A stretch of DNA of 64,000 nucleotides from Natrinema mahii (GTDB lineage Archaea; Halobacteriota; Halobacteria; Halobacteriales; Natrialbaceae), in NCBI GenBank assembly GCA_000690595.2, contig JHUT02000001.1, positions 620,001-684,000 on the forward strand. The letters are read 5' to 3'. This document shows, piece after piece, positions 43,998 through 53,696 of this stretch. The position numbers and the translations under genes are program-made. Position 1 is the first letter of the stretch. Each line of letters opens with the position of its first letter. Under the pieces are notes generated by a model. It was not told the origin of the DNA. It ran no database searches and worked only from the letters and a program-made list of their open reading frames with translations.

Positions 43998-45272
43998 ATG
44001 GAACTCGACGATCATGCCGAGGATCTCGCCTCCGACCTCGGTGTCGACAAAGAGGAGGTCAAAGACGACCTGCAGAACCTGGTGGAGTACAGTGTACCGG
44101 TCGACGAGGCGAAACAGAGCCTCCGACGCAAATACGGCGACGGGCAGAGCGGCGGTGGCGGAACGCCCTCAGCGAAGGACATCGCCGACATCGATCCCGA
44201 CGAGAGCAACGTCACCGTCACGGGCGTCGTCCTGACGGCCGGCGAGCGGTCGATCCGCTATCAGGGCGACGACCACGTCATCGTGGAGGGGCGACTGGCC
44301 GACGAGTCCGGCGTCATCGACTACACCGCCTGGGAGGACTTCGGCCTCGAGCCGGGCGAGACGATCACGGCGGGTAACGCCGGCGTCCGCGAGTGGGACG
44401 GCGAGCCCGAACTCAACCTCGGCGAGAGTACCTCGCTGTCGTTCGACGCGGAGTCGCTCGATGTCCCCTACGAGGTCGGCGGCGATGCCCAACTGGCCGA
44501 CCTCCGGACCGGCGATCGCGCAGTCAGTATCGAGGTCGACGTCCTCGAGTGCGAGCGGCGCACGATCGACGGCCGCGACGGCGAGACCGAAATCCTAAGC
44601 GGCGTCTTCGGCGACGAGAGCGGCCGCCTCCCGTTCACGAACTGGGACCCTGCGCCGGAGATCGAGGACGGCGGCCCGGTCCGCATCGAGAACGCCTACG
44701 TCCAGGAGTTCCGCGGCGTCCCCGAAGTCAACGTCTCGGAGTTCTCGACGGTCGCCGCGCTCGATCGCGAGATCGACGTCGGCAGCGACACTCAGACGAT
44801 GGCCGTCGGCGAGGCGGTCCGGACCGGCGGCATCTACGACGTCGAGGTCGTGGGCAACCTGCTGGCGGTCCGGGACGGCTCCGGACTCATCCAGCGCTGT
44901 CCGGAGTGTTACCGCGTGATCCAGAAGGGGCAGTGCCGGACCCACGGCGACGTCGACGGGATCGACGATCTCCGAGTCAAGGCGATCCTCGATGACGGTA
45001 CCGGCACCGTCACCGTCGTCCTCGACGACGAACTCACCGAGCGGGTCTACGGCGGCACCCTCGAGGACGCCCTCGAGCAGGCTCGCGAGGCGATGGACCA
45101 GGCGGTCGTCGCCGATCGGATCCGCGAGCGCATCGTCGGCCGCGAGTACCGCGTGCGCGGGCATCTCTCGGTCGACGAGTACGGCGCGAACCTCGATGCC
45201 GAGACCTTCGAAGAGAGCGACGACGATCCGGCCGCGCGTGCGACGGCCTTCTTAGAGGTGGTGGACGCATGA
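43998..45272 (+). CDS. rpa1: Replication protein A (single-stranded DNA-binding protein)
   Basis: RPA coats single-stranded DNA in replication and repair. The product is 424 residues with three OB folds (about 67-150, 170-255, 275-375), preceded by a short acidic helical region. A zinc-finger motif C-x2-C-x8-C-x2-H covers residues 301-316 (CPECYRVIQKGQCRTH). The three-OB-fold plus finger layout and the following rpap and rpe genes match the rpa1 operon of Haloferax volcanii, as opposed to the shorter rpa3. The stop overlaps the next start as ATGA. Confidence 0.93.
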   Translation: MELDDHAEDLASDLGVDKEEVKDDLQNLVEYSVPVDEAKQSLRRKYGDGQSGGGGTPSAKDIADIDPDESNVTVTGVVLTAGERSIRYQGDDHVIVEGRLADESGVIDYTAWEDFGLEPGETITAGNAGVREWDGEPELNLGESTSLSFDAESLDVPYEVGGDAQLADLRTGDRAVSIEVDVLECERRTIDGRDGETEILSGVFGDESGRLPFTNWDPAPEIEDGGPVRIENAYVQEFRGVPEVNVSEFSTVAALDREIDVGSDTQTMAVGEAVRTGGIYDVEVVGNLLAVRDGSGLIQRCPECYRVIQKGQCRTHGDVDGIDDLRVKAILDDGTGTVTVVLDDELTERVYGGTLEDALEQAREAMDQAVVADRIRERIVGREYRVRGHLSVDEYGANLDAETFEESDDDPAARATAFLEVVDA

Positions 45273-47083
45273 GCGCGACGGACGAGGACGGCGAGGAGAT
45301 CCCCGGGCGGGAGATCGCCTACCGGCTGTTCGCGGCCGAGTACGACGACGCCTCGCTGTCCTACGCCGAGAGCGACGAAGAGCGCGCCCCGAACTACGTG
45401 ATCTCGCCGACCGGCGCGCGGCTCAACCGCGTGTTCGCGGTCGGCACCCTCACGGAGGTCACGTCGGTCAACGAGGAAATGGTCCGGGCCCGCGTCGTCG
45501 ACCCGACCGGCGCGTTCGTCGTCTACGCCGGCCAGTACCAGCCCGACGAACTGGCGTTCCTGGAGCAGGTCGAGCCCCCCGCGTTCGTCGCGGTGACCGG
45601 CAAGGCACGGACCTTCCAGCCCGACGACGGCGACCAGGTCTACACCTCCCTCCGTCCCGAGAGCATCGCGACGGTCGACGCCGACACCCGGGACCGCTGG
45701 GTCGTCAGCGCGGCCGAGCAGACCCTCGAGCGGATCGGCACCTACGCCGGCGCGGCCGGCGCAGAGCCACGGTCCGCGGATAGTCGAGCGGCGGAGGCGC
45801 GAGACGCGGCGGGCGAGGACCTGACCGACGCCCTGCTCGAGGCCGGCGTCGAGTCCGGGCTGGCAGCGGGGATTCCGCTTGCACAGGATCACTACGGCAC
45901 GACGCCGTCGTATCTGGCTGCGCTGCGCGAGTGCGCGCTCGAGGCCTGCGAGGTCGTCGCGGGCGAACGCGATCAGGTGAGCGGGCTCGACCTCGCGCCC
46001 GACGCTTCGAGCCCCGAGTACGACGTCTCGTTCGCGTCGCTGGCCGACCTCGACGAGATCGACGCCGACGCGCTCGAGTCCGAGTCGGAGCCCGCTGAAC
46101 CGGTGGCGGCGACGGCCGGCGGGAGCGGGGCGGCGACCGATCCCGACGACGCCCACTCGGGCTCCGCGGCGGGGACGGCGACCGAAACCGACCCCGGACC
46201 CGCGGACGCCGCGATCGACGCCGACCCCGAGGAGACGACGGCCGATATCGAGACAGCGGCTGACGCCGATCCGGCGACCGACATCGAGACGGCCGATTCC
46301 GCGGCAGCCGGTTCGGCGGGCGACGAGCCCGCAGACGCCGAAGCGGACGCGGAGCCGGCGGTCGACGACGCTGAGCCCGACACCGGATCGCTCGAGACAG
46401 GGGGCGACGAAACCGAAGCGGAAGCCGAGACGACCGCCGCCGAGAGCGACGCGTCGACGACCGCCGACGGGGATGACCTCGGCGACTTCGACGCCGGCGA
46501 GATGGACGACGGCGGGATGTACGAGATGGACGACGAGGAGCGTGAACAGCTCGAGGAGGAGTTCGGCGCGGAGTTTACGACCGGCAGCCAGGTCGAGGAG
46601 CCCGGCGAGGCAGAGATCGATGTTCCCGAGCCGGACGAACCGGCCGACGACCTCGACGACGCGCCGGAACCCGACGACGCCGATACGGAGTCTGCGGCCG
46701 CCGCTGCGGGCGACTCCGACGACGATGGGCTCGGGGAACCGCCCGAATCCGGTCTCGAGGCCGACGGCGCGAGCGACGCGTCGGAGCCCGACGCCGAGCC
46801 GGAGGCGGCGGTGACGGCGGACGAGTCGGCCGACGAGGCGGTAGCCGAGACGGACGACACCGTGAGCGACGCGGAACCGGCCGACGACGTCGACCTCGAG
46901 GACTACGTCGTGGAGACGATGGAGGAACTCGACGACGGCGACGGGGCCGACCGGACGGAACTGGTCGAGACGGTCGCCGACGACACCGGAGCTGCCCCCG
47001 AGGACGTCGAGGAGGCCATTCAGGACGCGCTGATGGGCGGGCAGTGTTACGAACCTGACGACGAGACGCTGAAGGCGATCTGA
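45269..47083 (+). CDS. rpap1: RPA-associated protein (COG3390 family)
   Basis: The product is 604 residues. Residues 1-255 contain a COG3390-type OB-fold region (IPGREIAYRLFAAEYDDASL; NYVISPTGARLNRVFAVGTL). Residues about 260-520 are a very acidic, Ala/Asp/Glu-rich linker. The last 70 residues form a compact end (DLEDYVVETMEELDDGDGAD; EDVEEAIQDALMGGQCYE). It partners RPA in haloarchaea. Residues about 167-180 (SADSRAAEARD) are encoded by the same palindromic insert seen in trpD. Confidence 0.9.
   Translation: MSATDEDGEEIPGREIAYRLFAAEYDDASLSYAESDEERAPNYVISPTGARLNRVFAVGTLTEVTSVNEEMVRARVVDPTGAFVVYAGQYQPDELAFLEQVEPPAFVAVTGKARTFQPDDGDQVYTSLRPESIATVDADTRDRWVVSAAEQTLERIGTYAGAAGAEPRSADSRAAEARDAAGEDLTDALLEAGVESGLAAGIPLAQDHYGTTPSYLAALRECALEACEVVAGERDQVSGLDLAPDASSPEYDVSFASLADLDEIDADALESESEPAEPVAATAGGSGAATDPDDAHSGSAAGTATETDPGPADAAIDADPEETTADIETAADADPATDIETADSAAAGSAGDEPADAEADAEPAVDDAEPDTGSLETGGDETEAEAETTAAESDASTTADGDDLGDFDAGEMDDGGMYEMDDEEREQLEEEFGAEFTTGSQVEEPGEAEIDVPEPDEPADDLDDAPEPDDADTESAAAAAGDSDDDGLGEPPESGLEADGASDASEPDAEPEAAVTADESADEAVAETDDTVSDAEPADDVDLEDYVVETMEELDDGDGADRTELVETVADDTGAAPEDVEEAIQDALMGGQCYEPDDETLKAI
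45770..45806. repeat. In-frame palindromic insert inside rpap1
   Basis: It matches 36 bases of the trpD insert (about 83 percent identity), including GAGCGGCGGAGGCGCGAGAC and a similar SRAAE-x-RD peptide. The first hairpin of the trpD copy is only partly kept (GTCCGCGGA). It leaves the host frame open. Confidence 0.65.
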
Positions 47084-47093
47084 TCGCGAACGG

Positions 47094-47930
47094 ATGCGTG
47101 ACGATTCCCGCCGACGCGATGGGGCCGCCTCGTCGACGCAGCCGCTGGTCGAGCCCGTCCCCGGCGAACCGGCCGCGAGCGCGACGATCGGCCACGAGCG
47201 CGCCCTGCTAATCGCCGACTACCACGCCGGCTACGAGGCGGCGTTGCGGGACGAGCGCGGCGTCGACGTCCCCAGTCGGGCCCCGGACCGCCGGGAGCGG
47301 CTCACTGCCCTGCTCGAGCGGACCCGAGCCGATCGACTGGTCGTCTGTGGCGACCTGATGCACTCGATCGGCGAACCGGGCGGGGCCGAACGCGGCGAAC
47401 TCGAGGTGCTGTTCGAGTCGTTCCCGAGCGACCTCGCGGTCTCCGTCGTCAAGGGCAACCACGACGGCCGAATCGAGACGTGGCTCGGCGAGAGCGACGA
47501 CGTCGATGCGACGGTCAAGGTTGTCGCCGGCGCGGGCGTCGCCCGCGGCGACGTCGGCGTCTGTCACGGGCACACCTGGCCCTCGCGGGCCGTCCTCGAG
47601 AGCGCGGTCGTCTGTCTGGGCCACGAACACCCCTGCGTCCGACTCGAGGACGAGGTCGGCGGGAGCCGCGTCGAGCGGGCGTGGCTGCGGGGCCGACTCG
47701 CTCCGAAGCCGTTTCGCGACCGCCCGGAGTACGAGGGCGTGTCGTGGCTCGAGGGGGCGGCCGAACCGCCCAGAGTCGTGGTGATCCCCGCGTTCAACGA
47801 TCTGGTCGGCGGGACGTGGTGTAACGTGGCGGGGCAGTCGTTTCTCTCGCCGTTCCTCCCATCGGGGTTGGCCGACGGCGAGGCGTACCTGCTCGACGGG
47901 ACCCGGCTCGGTCCCTACGAGTCGGTCTGA
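47094..47930 (+). CDS. rpe: RPA-operon calcineurin-like metallophosphoesterase
   Basis: The product is 278 residues with the full metallophosphoesterase set: DYHAG, GDLMHS, GNHDGR, GHTW and GHEH, which bind two metal ions. The third gene of rpa-rpap-rpe operons encodes such an enzyme in Haloferax. The DNA-related substrate is not defined. It begins ten bases after rpap1, and a Ser/Arg-rich N-terminal tail of about 35 residues precedes the domain. Confidence 0.92.
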   Translation: MRDDSRRRDGAASSTQPLVEPVPGEPAASATIGHERALLIADYHAGYEAALRDERGVDVPSRAPDRRERLTALLERTRADRLVVCGDLMHSIGEPGGAERGELEVLFESFPSDLAVSVVKGNHDGRIETWLGESDDVDATVKVVAGAGVARGDVGVCHGHTWPSRAVLESAVVCLGHEHPCVRLEDEVGGSRVERAWLRGRLAPKPFRDRPEYEGVSWLEGAAEPPRVVVIPAFNDLVGGTWCNVAGQSFLSPFLPSGLADGEAYLLDGTRLGPYESV

Positions 47931-48011
47931 TTCGACAGTGGGACCGCCGCGGTCCGACCGAATACGTTTCAGTTCAAAAATTATTTTGGCGAGATAGAAC
48001 CAACGAGGGAT

Positions 48012-48839
48012 ATGTCCCTCCGGAACCCGTCGGCCGGGCTCTTTTCGGCCGTCCTCGGCGGATACGTCGGGCTACTCGCGCTGTGTGCGGTCAGCCGCGT
48101 CCTCGGCGCGGCATACACGTCGCTGTGGGCCGTCGCGATCGGCGCGTGTGCCGGGCTGATCGCGGCCGGCTGGTGCCATACGCGGCCCGCGCTCGCGACG
48201 ACACTCGTCCGAACGCGGTTGTACGTCCTCCCGGTCGCGGTGATCGTCGCCGGAGTCGCCGTCGTCCCGGTCCTCCCGGCGGCCGGCGTGCACGGCCTCG
48301 AGCCGTGGCTACGCGAGTGGGTCGTGGAGATCGTCGTCTTCAGTTTCGGCGGCGCAATCGCTTATCTGGTCACGATAAACCGTCACGTCACCGCGCTCCG
48401 CGACCGGGAGTCGATACTCGTTGAGTGGCGCGCGCGGCCGGACCGTCGGTATCGGTGGCTGCTTCGCGCTGGCGGGCTCGTTCTCGGCTGCAGCCTCCTC
48501 GTCGTCGGGTTCGCGCTCATCTTCGTCCTCGAGCCGAGCGTCAATCCGCTGCCCGCGTTCGGCGGTGCCCTGATCGGACAGGCGATCACCGCCGGCCGAC
48601 CGCGAACCTACACGCTGTTCGAGAGCGGGCTGTGCGTCCACCGGTCGGGGACGATCAACTACCAGTTCGTTCCCCGATCGCAGTTACGGGCGGTCGACCT
48701 CGCTGCCGACCGACTCGAGATCGGACGCGGGCTTCCGTGGCCGCTCCCGATCCGGTGTGCCACGGCGACGATCGCCCGCCCGGAGCGGGTCGCGGACGCG
48801 CTCGGGCGAGTCCTCGAGTCCGCACCGGCGGCCGACTGA
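48012..48839 (+). CDS. Membrane protein of unknown function
   Basis: The product is 275 residues. About five membrane helices lie before residue 200, and the C-terminal region is a soluble domain (GLCVHRSGTINYQFVPRSQL; RAVDLAADRLEIGRGLPWPL), like the PH-like domain of short haloarchaeal membrane proteins. The sequence around the start (GAGGGATATGTCCCTC, 48005-48020) forms a small hairpin. No family could be assigned. Confidence 0.7.
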   Translation: MSLRNPSAGLFSAVLGGYVGLLALCAVSRVLGAAYTSLWAVAIGACAGLIAAGWCHTRPALATTLVRTRLYVLPVAVIVAGVAVVPVLPAAGVHGLEPWLREWVVEIVVFSFGGAIAYLVTINRHVTALRDRESILVEWRARPDRRYRWLLRAGGLVLGCSLLVVGFALIFVLEPSVNPLPAFGGALIGQAITAGRPRTYTLFESGLCVHRSGTINYQFVPRSQLRAVDLAADRLEIGRGLPWPLPIRCATATIARPERVADALGRVLESAPAAD

Positions 48840-48872
48840 CGCCGTTCCACCGTGTCGGGCGGCGGACGCCGC

Positions 48873-49187
48873 CTACCGTCGGATCGTCTCCGATCTGATC
48901 TCGTCACCCTCGCGCCACTGGAAGTAGTAGTACTCGGTGCCGGCGATTTCGGTCACCGAGACGCTCGCCCGCTCGGGGACGCCGTCGGGATACGCGGCCG
49001 GCTCACCGTCCGCCGGGGACGGTTCGTCTTCCCCGTCGGTCCCGGCCGCTTTCCACGCCGCCAGTTCCTCGAGGTACGCACTCGCCGCACGGAGCGCCGC
49101 CGGCTCCCGGGTCGCGAGTTCGTCGAGCGCCTCGTGGCCAACGCGGTCTAGCTCCGTCGGGGGGCTCGGTCGCTCGTCCGCGGTCAT
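48873..49187 (-). CDS. Small conserved haloarchaeal protein with C-terminal YYYFQW motif
   Basis: The product is 104 residues from ATG 49187. A helix-forming N-terminal half (LDELATREPAALRAASAYLE), an acidic middle, and EIAGTEYYYFQWREGDEIRS at the end. The ending is typical of a conserved haloarchaeal family of uncertain function. It is flanked by unrelated genes in opposite orientation. Confidence 0.72.
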   Translation of the reverse strand: MTADERPSPPTELDRVGHEALDELATREPAALRAASAYLEELAAWKAAGTDGEDEPSPADGEPAAYPDGVPERASVSVTEIAGTEYYYFQWREGDEIRSETIRR

Positions 49188-49319
49188 ACTCGCTGCTGGG
49201 AACCGACGGTCCCTAAAACTCGTCGTTCCGCGCGGGCGGGTCGTCGGGCCCGTTCAGTGACGCGGTATCACGGCTCATATCAGGTCCTAGTATCCATTAG
49301 TACCCCAACTACGTGTGAA

Positions 49320-49327
49320 TTTATATA
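49320..49327 (+). promoter_or_regulatory. TATA box of the small winged-helix gene
   Basis: TTTATATA lies 27-34 nt before ATG 49354, indicating a leaderless transcript and supporting that start over an upstream in-frame ATG. Confidence 0.65.
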
Positions 49328-49353
49328 CACGAACGAGGTGGCTGGGAGTGACA

Positions 49354-49584
49354 ATGGCTTCACAGAAGCACCAAGGAAAAGCGTTCGATCCGGTTCCGGA
49401 CGACCTCGAGTCGGCCCGTGCGAAGTTGGTGTACCTCTACATCGAGGCGGCGGAGGGTGCAACGGTCGAGGAGGTCGGGGAGATTCTGGCGATGAAAAAG
49501 ATCAACGTCCTGAGCGTGCTGGGCTCGCTGGTCGATGCCGGTCACGTCGAAAAACGGGAGTCGGGCTACGCCGTCGCGAACTGA
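49354..49584 (+). CDS. Small winged-helix (MarR/TrmB-type) regulator
   Basis: The product is 76 residues. Most of it is a winged helix-turn-helix: VYLYIEAAEGATVEEVGEIL, then AMKKINVLSVLGSLVDAGHV and EKRESGYAVAN as the wing. There is no ligand-binding domain. It lies convergent to glnA and 100-200 bases from it, and is possibly its regulator, but nothing in sequence proves this. Confidence 0.82.
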   Translation: MASQKHQGKAFDPVPDDLESARAKLVYLYIEAAEGATVEEVGEILAMKKINVLSVLGSLVDAGHVEKRESGYAVAN

Positions 49585-49677
49585 TCGGCCGAGTGAAAGA
49601 CGGGGTCGTCGAACTGACGACGGGTGGGACGAACGACGCGCGTTCTCAGCGTACCGTCGCGACCGCCGACTCAGACG

Positions 49678-49755
49678 GTCTCCCGTCCGTCAGTACCGGT
49701 GGGACCGCGACCGTCCTGGGGTCCTACCGGGACATCGGGACAGCAAACCGTCTCA
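49678..49755 (+). repeat. Dispersed 78-nt structured repeat, copy B
   Basis: Shared blocks are GTCAGTACCGG, ACATCGGGACAGCA and CCGTCTCAG. The central pair is GGGACC/GGGTCC-type, imperfect. It overlaps the last codon region of glnA at 49753-49755, so part of the glnA stop lies within it. Confidence 0.65.
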
Positions 49756-51105
49756 GAAGGTCTCGAGGTAGCGCTCGAGTTCCCAGTCGGAGACGTCGAC
49801 GAGGTAGTCCTCGAACTCCTGGCTCTTGGCCTCGACGAACTTCGGCCCGACGTGGTCGCCCAGCGTCTCGTAGATGACCTCGTCCTCCTCGAGGGCGTCG
49901 ACGGCTTCGCCGAGGTTGGTCGGCAGCGTCTCGATGCCGTACTCCTCGCGTTTTGCCTCGTCGAACTCGTAGATGTTCTCCCGGATCGGGTCGGGACACT
50001 CGAGGTCGCGTTCGATCCCGTCGAGGCCGGCGCTGATGAGCGCCGCGAGCGCGAGGTAGGGGTTACAGGACGGGTCGGGGAAGCGTGCCTCGATACGGGA
50101 GGCCGCCGGGACCCGCGCGGCCGGCTTGCGGATCAGCGCGGAGCGGTTGCGGTCGGACCAGGCGACGTAGACCGGCGCTTCGTAGCCCGGCACGAGGCGC
50201 TTGTAGCTGTTGACGGTCGGGTTCGAGACGGCCGTGATCGCCGGCGCGTGCTCGAGGATCCCGGCGATAAAGGACTGTGCGGTCTCCGAGAGGTCGAACT
50301 GGCCGTCCTCGTCGTGGAAGGCGTTCTCGCCGTCCTCGAACAGCGAGAGGTGGGTGTGCATCCCCGAGCCGTTGATTCGCGGGATCGGCTTGGGCATGAA
50401 GGTGGCGTGCTGGTCGTGCTGGGCGGCAATCGCGCGGACGACCGTGCGGAAGGTGCCGACGTTGTCGGCCGTCGAGAGCGCATCGTCGTACTCGAAGTTG
50501 ATCTCGTGCTGGCCCTTGGCGACCTCGTGGTGGCTCGCTTCGATCTCGAAGCCCATCTCCTCGAGGCCGTAGATGATGTCGCGGCGGACGTCGCTGGCGA
50601 GGTCCTTCGGCGCGAGGTCGAAGTAGCCGCCGTGATCGCCGGTCTCGGTCGTGGCGCGGCCGTCCTCGTCCTCCTCGAAGAGGAAGAACTCCGGTTCGGG
50701 CGCGGCGTTGACCGTGTATCCCATCTCGTCGGCGCGCTCGAGGGTGTTCTTCAGAACGCGACGGGGGTCGCCCTCGAAGGGTTCGCCGGTCGAGGTGTCG
50801 ATGACGTCACAGATCATCCGGGCCGACGCCCCGTCCTCGCGATTTTGCCACGGCAGGACCGCGAACGTCTCGGGGTCGGGCTTGAGTCGCATGTCCGACT
50901 CCTGAATGCGGACGAAGCCCTCGATCGAGGAGCCGTCGAAGTAGATCCCCTCGGTGAAGGCCTTCTCGGCCTGTCGGGCCGGGACGGAGACGTTCTTGAC
51001 CGTCCCCAGAATGTCCGTAAACTGCAGGCGGAGGAAGTCGATGTCCTCCGCCTCGATTTCGTCCAGTACCTCCTCTTCGGCAGCGGTTAGATTTCCGTTC
51101 GTCAT
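49753..51105 (-). CDS. glnA: Glutamine synthetase, type I
   Basis: Glutamine synthetase joins glutamate and ammonia, using ATP. The product is 450 residues from ATG 51105. Metal and substrate motifs are [61 protein letters not shown] and [20 protein letters not shown], typical of archaeal GSI-alpha. A minus-strand TATA, CTTTAATAG at 51135-51143, is 30-38 nt upstream. No adenylylation tyrosine loop of the GSI-beta type was evident. Confidence 0.97.
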   Translation of the reverse strand: MTNGNLTAAEEEVLDEIEAEDIDFLRLQFTDILGTVKNVSVPARQAEKAFTEGIYFDGSSIEGFVRIQESDMRLKPDPETFAVLPWQNREDGASARMICDVIDTSTGEPFEGDPRRVLKNTLERADEMGYTVNAAPEPEFFLFEEDEDGRATTETGDHGGYFDLAPKDLASDVRRDIIYGLEEMGFEIEASHHEVAKGQHEINFEYDDALSTADNVGTFRTVVRAIAAQHDQHATFMPKPIPRINGSGMHTHLSLFEDGENAFHDEDGQFDLSETAQSFIAGILEHAPAITAVSNPTVNSYKRLVPGYEAPVYVAWSDRNRSALIRKPAARVPAASRIEARFPDPSCNPYLALAALISAGLDGIERDLECPDPIRENIYEFDEAKREEYGIETLPTNLGEAVDALEEDEVIYETLGDHVGPKFVEAKSQEFEDYLVDVSDWELERYLETF

Positions 51106-51134
51106 CTTCTGCTCGCCTAAGCCAACGGATTCTA

Positions 51135-51143
51135 CTATTAAAG
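51135..51143 (-). promoter_or_regulatory. TATA box of glnA
   Basis: Minus strand CTTTAATAG, 30-38 nt in front of ATG 51105. Confidence 0.6.
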
Positions 51144-51293
51144 CTCTACTGTTGTGGGCGAATATACGCAAATCTGTCAAAAAGTGGCCGAGCGTCTACT
51201 ATAATATGAAGTGTTCGGAGGCTGGCTGATATCGACCGAAAAACGGCGGTAAAATTGGATAGTCGTGGACCGTCGCGTCCTGGCCGCCGGCAA

Positions 51294-51623
51294 TCAGCGT
51301 CGAGACCGAGGGTTGGGTTGGGAACCGTCAGCGCGTCGGCCGTCCCGCGTCGAACCGTCGTCGACCCGTCGCCGACGGTCGAACCGCCCCTCCCACACTG
51401 CCAGTGGCTCGGACGACGGCCGCTCGCGTGACCGGTCCGCCTGGCGCGGCCGCTGCAGCAGCGTCGTCTCACACTCCGGACAGACGTACGCGACGCAGCG
51501 CTCACGGGACTGCACCACCCAGTCGCCGTCGACCGGACTCGAGTGATCACACTCCCAGCAAAACAGCGTTGCCTTCCGGGGCGTCGGCGTGCCGTCGTCG
51601 TGGTCAGTTGTGGGCCGGGTCAT
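51294..51623 (-). CDS. Small zinc-finger protein (haloarchaeal)
   Basis: The product is 109 residues. The N-terminal half is a zinc finger, FCWECDHSSPVDGDWVVQSR and YVCPECETTLLQRP (two CxxC pairs); the rest is Arg-rich and disordered. Proteins of this type are common in haloarchaea and of unknown function. Confidence 0.78.
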   Translation of the reverse strand: MTRPTTDHDDGTPTPRKATLFCWECDHSSPVDGDWVVQSRERCVAYVCPECETTLLQRPRQADRSRERPSSEPLAVWEGRFDRRRRVDDGSTRDGRRADGSQPNPRSRR

Positions 51624-51832
51624 CGAGCGTGGGTACAGGACCGACGCATAAAGTTACACTCCGTGCAACGTTCACACAATACGCTAAAACGGTGAATCCG
51701 GCCAGTAATAACGTCACTACGCGTTCGAAATGAGACCTGTTCACACTGGACAGTCGCGTGACCGTCCAACGCGTCCGCCGCCCGACGGTCCCCGTCCGTC
51801 AGTGGTTTCAGCGATCGAGGCGTACCACGCGT

Positions 51833-52183
51833 ATGGCTGCGACCAGCAAACCGCGTCAGCTCGAGACCGGCGACGACGTAGACGAGTTCGTGGCGAGCCA
51901 CGACGTCGCGCTCGTGGAGTTCTACACGAGCGGCTGTGCGCTGTGTCAGGCGATGGAACCGGTCCTCGGCAACGTCGCTCGCGCGACCGACGTCGCGATC
52001 GGCATGGTCAACCCCGGCGACGACATCGGTCTCGTCGACCGGTTCGACATCCGATCGGTGCCGACCCTGATCCTGTTCGAGGACGGCGAGGAGACCGCGC
52101 GGCTGGCCGAGGGGTTCCAGGGCGGCGACGCCGTGACCGACTTCCTTGCGTCGAACGTTCCCACCGCCGTCGACGCCGACTGA
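51833..52183 (+). CDS. Thioredoxin-fold protein with a CALC active site
   Basis: The product is 116 residues from ATG 51833. The thioredoxin fold contains VEFYTSGCALCQAMEPVLGN and the cis-Pro loop IRSVPTLILFEDGEETARLA. The CxxC is CALC in place of CGPC or CPYC, which changes redox potential. It likely reduces disulfides in the cytoplasm. It lies close to the nuclease-helicase pair but separately promoted. Confidence 0.85.
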   Translation: MAATSKPRQLETGDDVDEFVASHDVALVEFYTSGCALCQAMEPVLGNVARATDVAIGMVNPGDDIGLVDRFDIRSVPTLILFEDGEETARLAEGFQGGDAVTDFLASNVPTAVDAD

Positions 52184-52249
52184 CGGGCCCGGCCGGTCGC
52201 CGCCCGGCGTCCGAGAACCCTTATGCCCGCTCGCTCGCATGCCTTTCCT

Positions 52250-53695
52250 ATGCCCGACGAGGGAGGGGCCGACCTGCTCGCGCTCCGCTGTGATGCCGTC
52301 GCCGACCTGGACGAGGCGGCGGTCCGCGACGCGCTCGAGTACTTCGGTCCGGACCTCGTCTACGTCGTCCGGGAGTCGTCGGACGTCCGCGTGGTGAGCC
52401 GGGTCCGGCGGGCCGCCGATTCCCCGGTCGTCGCAGCCGCCGGCCCCGCGGAGATCCGGACCGAAACCGTCGCGGGGATCTCGTTCTGTTTCGCGGGTTC
52501 GACGTCGCTGCTCGCGGACGCGCCGGCGGCCGACTACCTCGTCTGTGACGACCTCGAGCCGACGACCGACGCCGTCGCACTCGAGGCGACGCTCGCCGGC
52601 CGCGAGGCGGCCGCGCGCTACCGATCCCGCTCGAGTCGCGAACCGACGTTCCTGACCGGTGCGCTCCCCGCGAGTTACGACCACGTCTGGGAGGGGGCCG
52701 TCGACGGCGAGTCGGTCCGGCTACCGGTCCGCGGGCTCGCCCCGCTGGAGCGGTCCGGAGCGGCCGAACTCGCCTGCCTCACCTGCGGTCGAGCCGGCTC
52801 GGTCGCGGTGTCGTCGGTCCCGGCCGACAGGTTCGGACTGGGGGCGCTGTCGGGCGTCGGTCCGACGACGGCCCGGCGACTCCGGAAGAACGGCTACGAG
52901 ACTCGAGCGGCCGTCGCAGACGCCGCGGCGACGGCGCTGTCCTCGATCGACGGACTCGGTCCGTCGACGGCCCGCGAGATCGTCCACAGCGCGCGGGCGC
53001 TCGCGGACGGCCGCGTCGTCCGGACGACGGCGGACCCGCTCCCGCCGGCCGGCGACGCGACGCCGCTGTTCGTCGACATCGAAACCGACGGGCTCCAACC
53101 AACGACGATCCCGCTGATCGGCGTCTACGATCCCGCCAGCGACGACTACGTCGACTTCGTCGACACCGCCCCCTCCCGCGAGGACCCGGGGCGAGCGACC
53201 CGCGAGTTCGTCTCGTGGCTGGCCGCCGAGTACGACGCCCCCTCGCTGGTCGCGTGGAACGGCCACGGGTTCGACTACGACCACCTCGAGCGCTTTATCG
53301 CCCGCTACACGCCCGAGTACCGCGCGTACTGGCACGATCACGTCGCGACGTACGACCCCTACGACTGGGCGGTCCGGCGGGGCAACGCCGTCCTGCCGGG
53401 CCGAACGAACCGGCTCGAGGATGTCGCGGCCGCGCTGGGCCGCGATCGCGAGGGGGCCGCGGCCACACTCGACGGGAAGACGTTCGCAGAGCGGCTCCGG
53501 CGGCTGCTCGAGGGCTCGAGTGAATCCGAAGCGCCGACGATCGACTGGACGGCCGCCCGCCGGTACTGCGAGGCGGACGTCCGCGAACTGGCCGCGGTCT
53601 ACGAGGCGATTGCGGTGGCCGATCCCAAACCGACCGATCCCGCGGGAGCCCGGCCCGCGAACGAACCGACACAGACCGGACTCACCGACTTCTAA
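52250..53695 (+). CDS. RNase H-like exonuclease with helix-hairpin-helix motifs (MrfB/YprB-like)
   Basis: The product is 481 residues from ATG 52250 (a TTATG element at 52221 suggests a leaderless start). Two helix-hairpin-helix elements are LGALSGVGPTTARRLRKNG and LSSIDGLGPSTAREIVHSA. The exonuclease core follows: LFVDIETDGLQ (acidic pair), WNGHGFDYDHLERF (Asp), and YCEADVRELAAVYEA (Tyr-x3-Asp), as in RNase_H_2/YprB nucleases. In Bacillus the YprB homologue MrfB acts with helicase MrfA in excision of mitomycin damage. Here the helicase starts two bases downstream, which supports a matching role. Confidence 0.85.
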   Translation: MPDEGGADLLALRCDAVADLDEAAVRDALEYFGPDLVYVVRESSDVRVVSRVRRAADSPVVAAAGPAEIRTETVAGISFCFAGSTSLLADAPAADYLVCDDLEPTTDAVALEATLAGREAAARYRSRSSREPTFLTGALPASYDHVWEGAVDGESVRLPVRGLAPLERSGAAELACLTCGRAGSVAVSSVPADRFGLGALSGVGPTTARRLRKNGYETRAAVADAAATALSSIDGLGPSTAREIVHSARALADGRVVRTTADPLPPAGDATPLFVDIETDGLQPTTIPLIGVYDPASDDYVDFVDTAPSREDPGRATREFVSWLAAEYDAPSLVAWNGHGFDYDHLERFIARYTPEYRAYWHDHVATYDPYDWAVRRGNAVLPGRTNRLEDVAAALGRDREGAAATLDGKTFAERLRRLLEGSSESEAPTIDWTAARRYCEADVRELAAVYEAIAVADPKPTDPAGARPANEPTQTGLTDF

Positions 53696-53696
53696 C

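Noticed and set aside
47936-47965. Further copy of the 78-nt structured repeat
   Set aside because: Only a short GGGACCGC-type hairpin matches; the flanking blocks (CCGGGA, GGGACAGCA) are missing.
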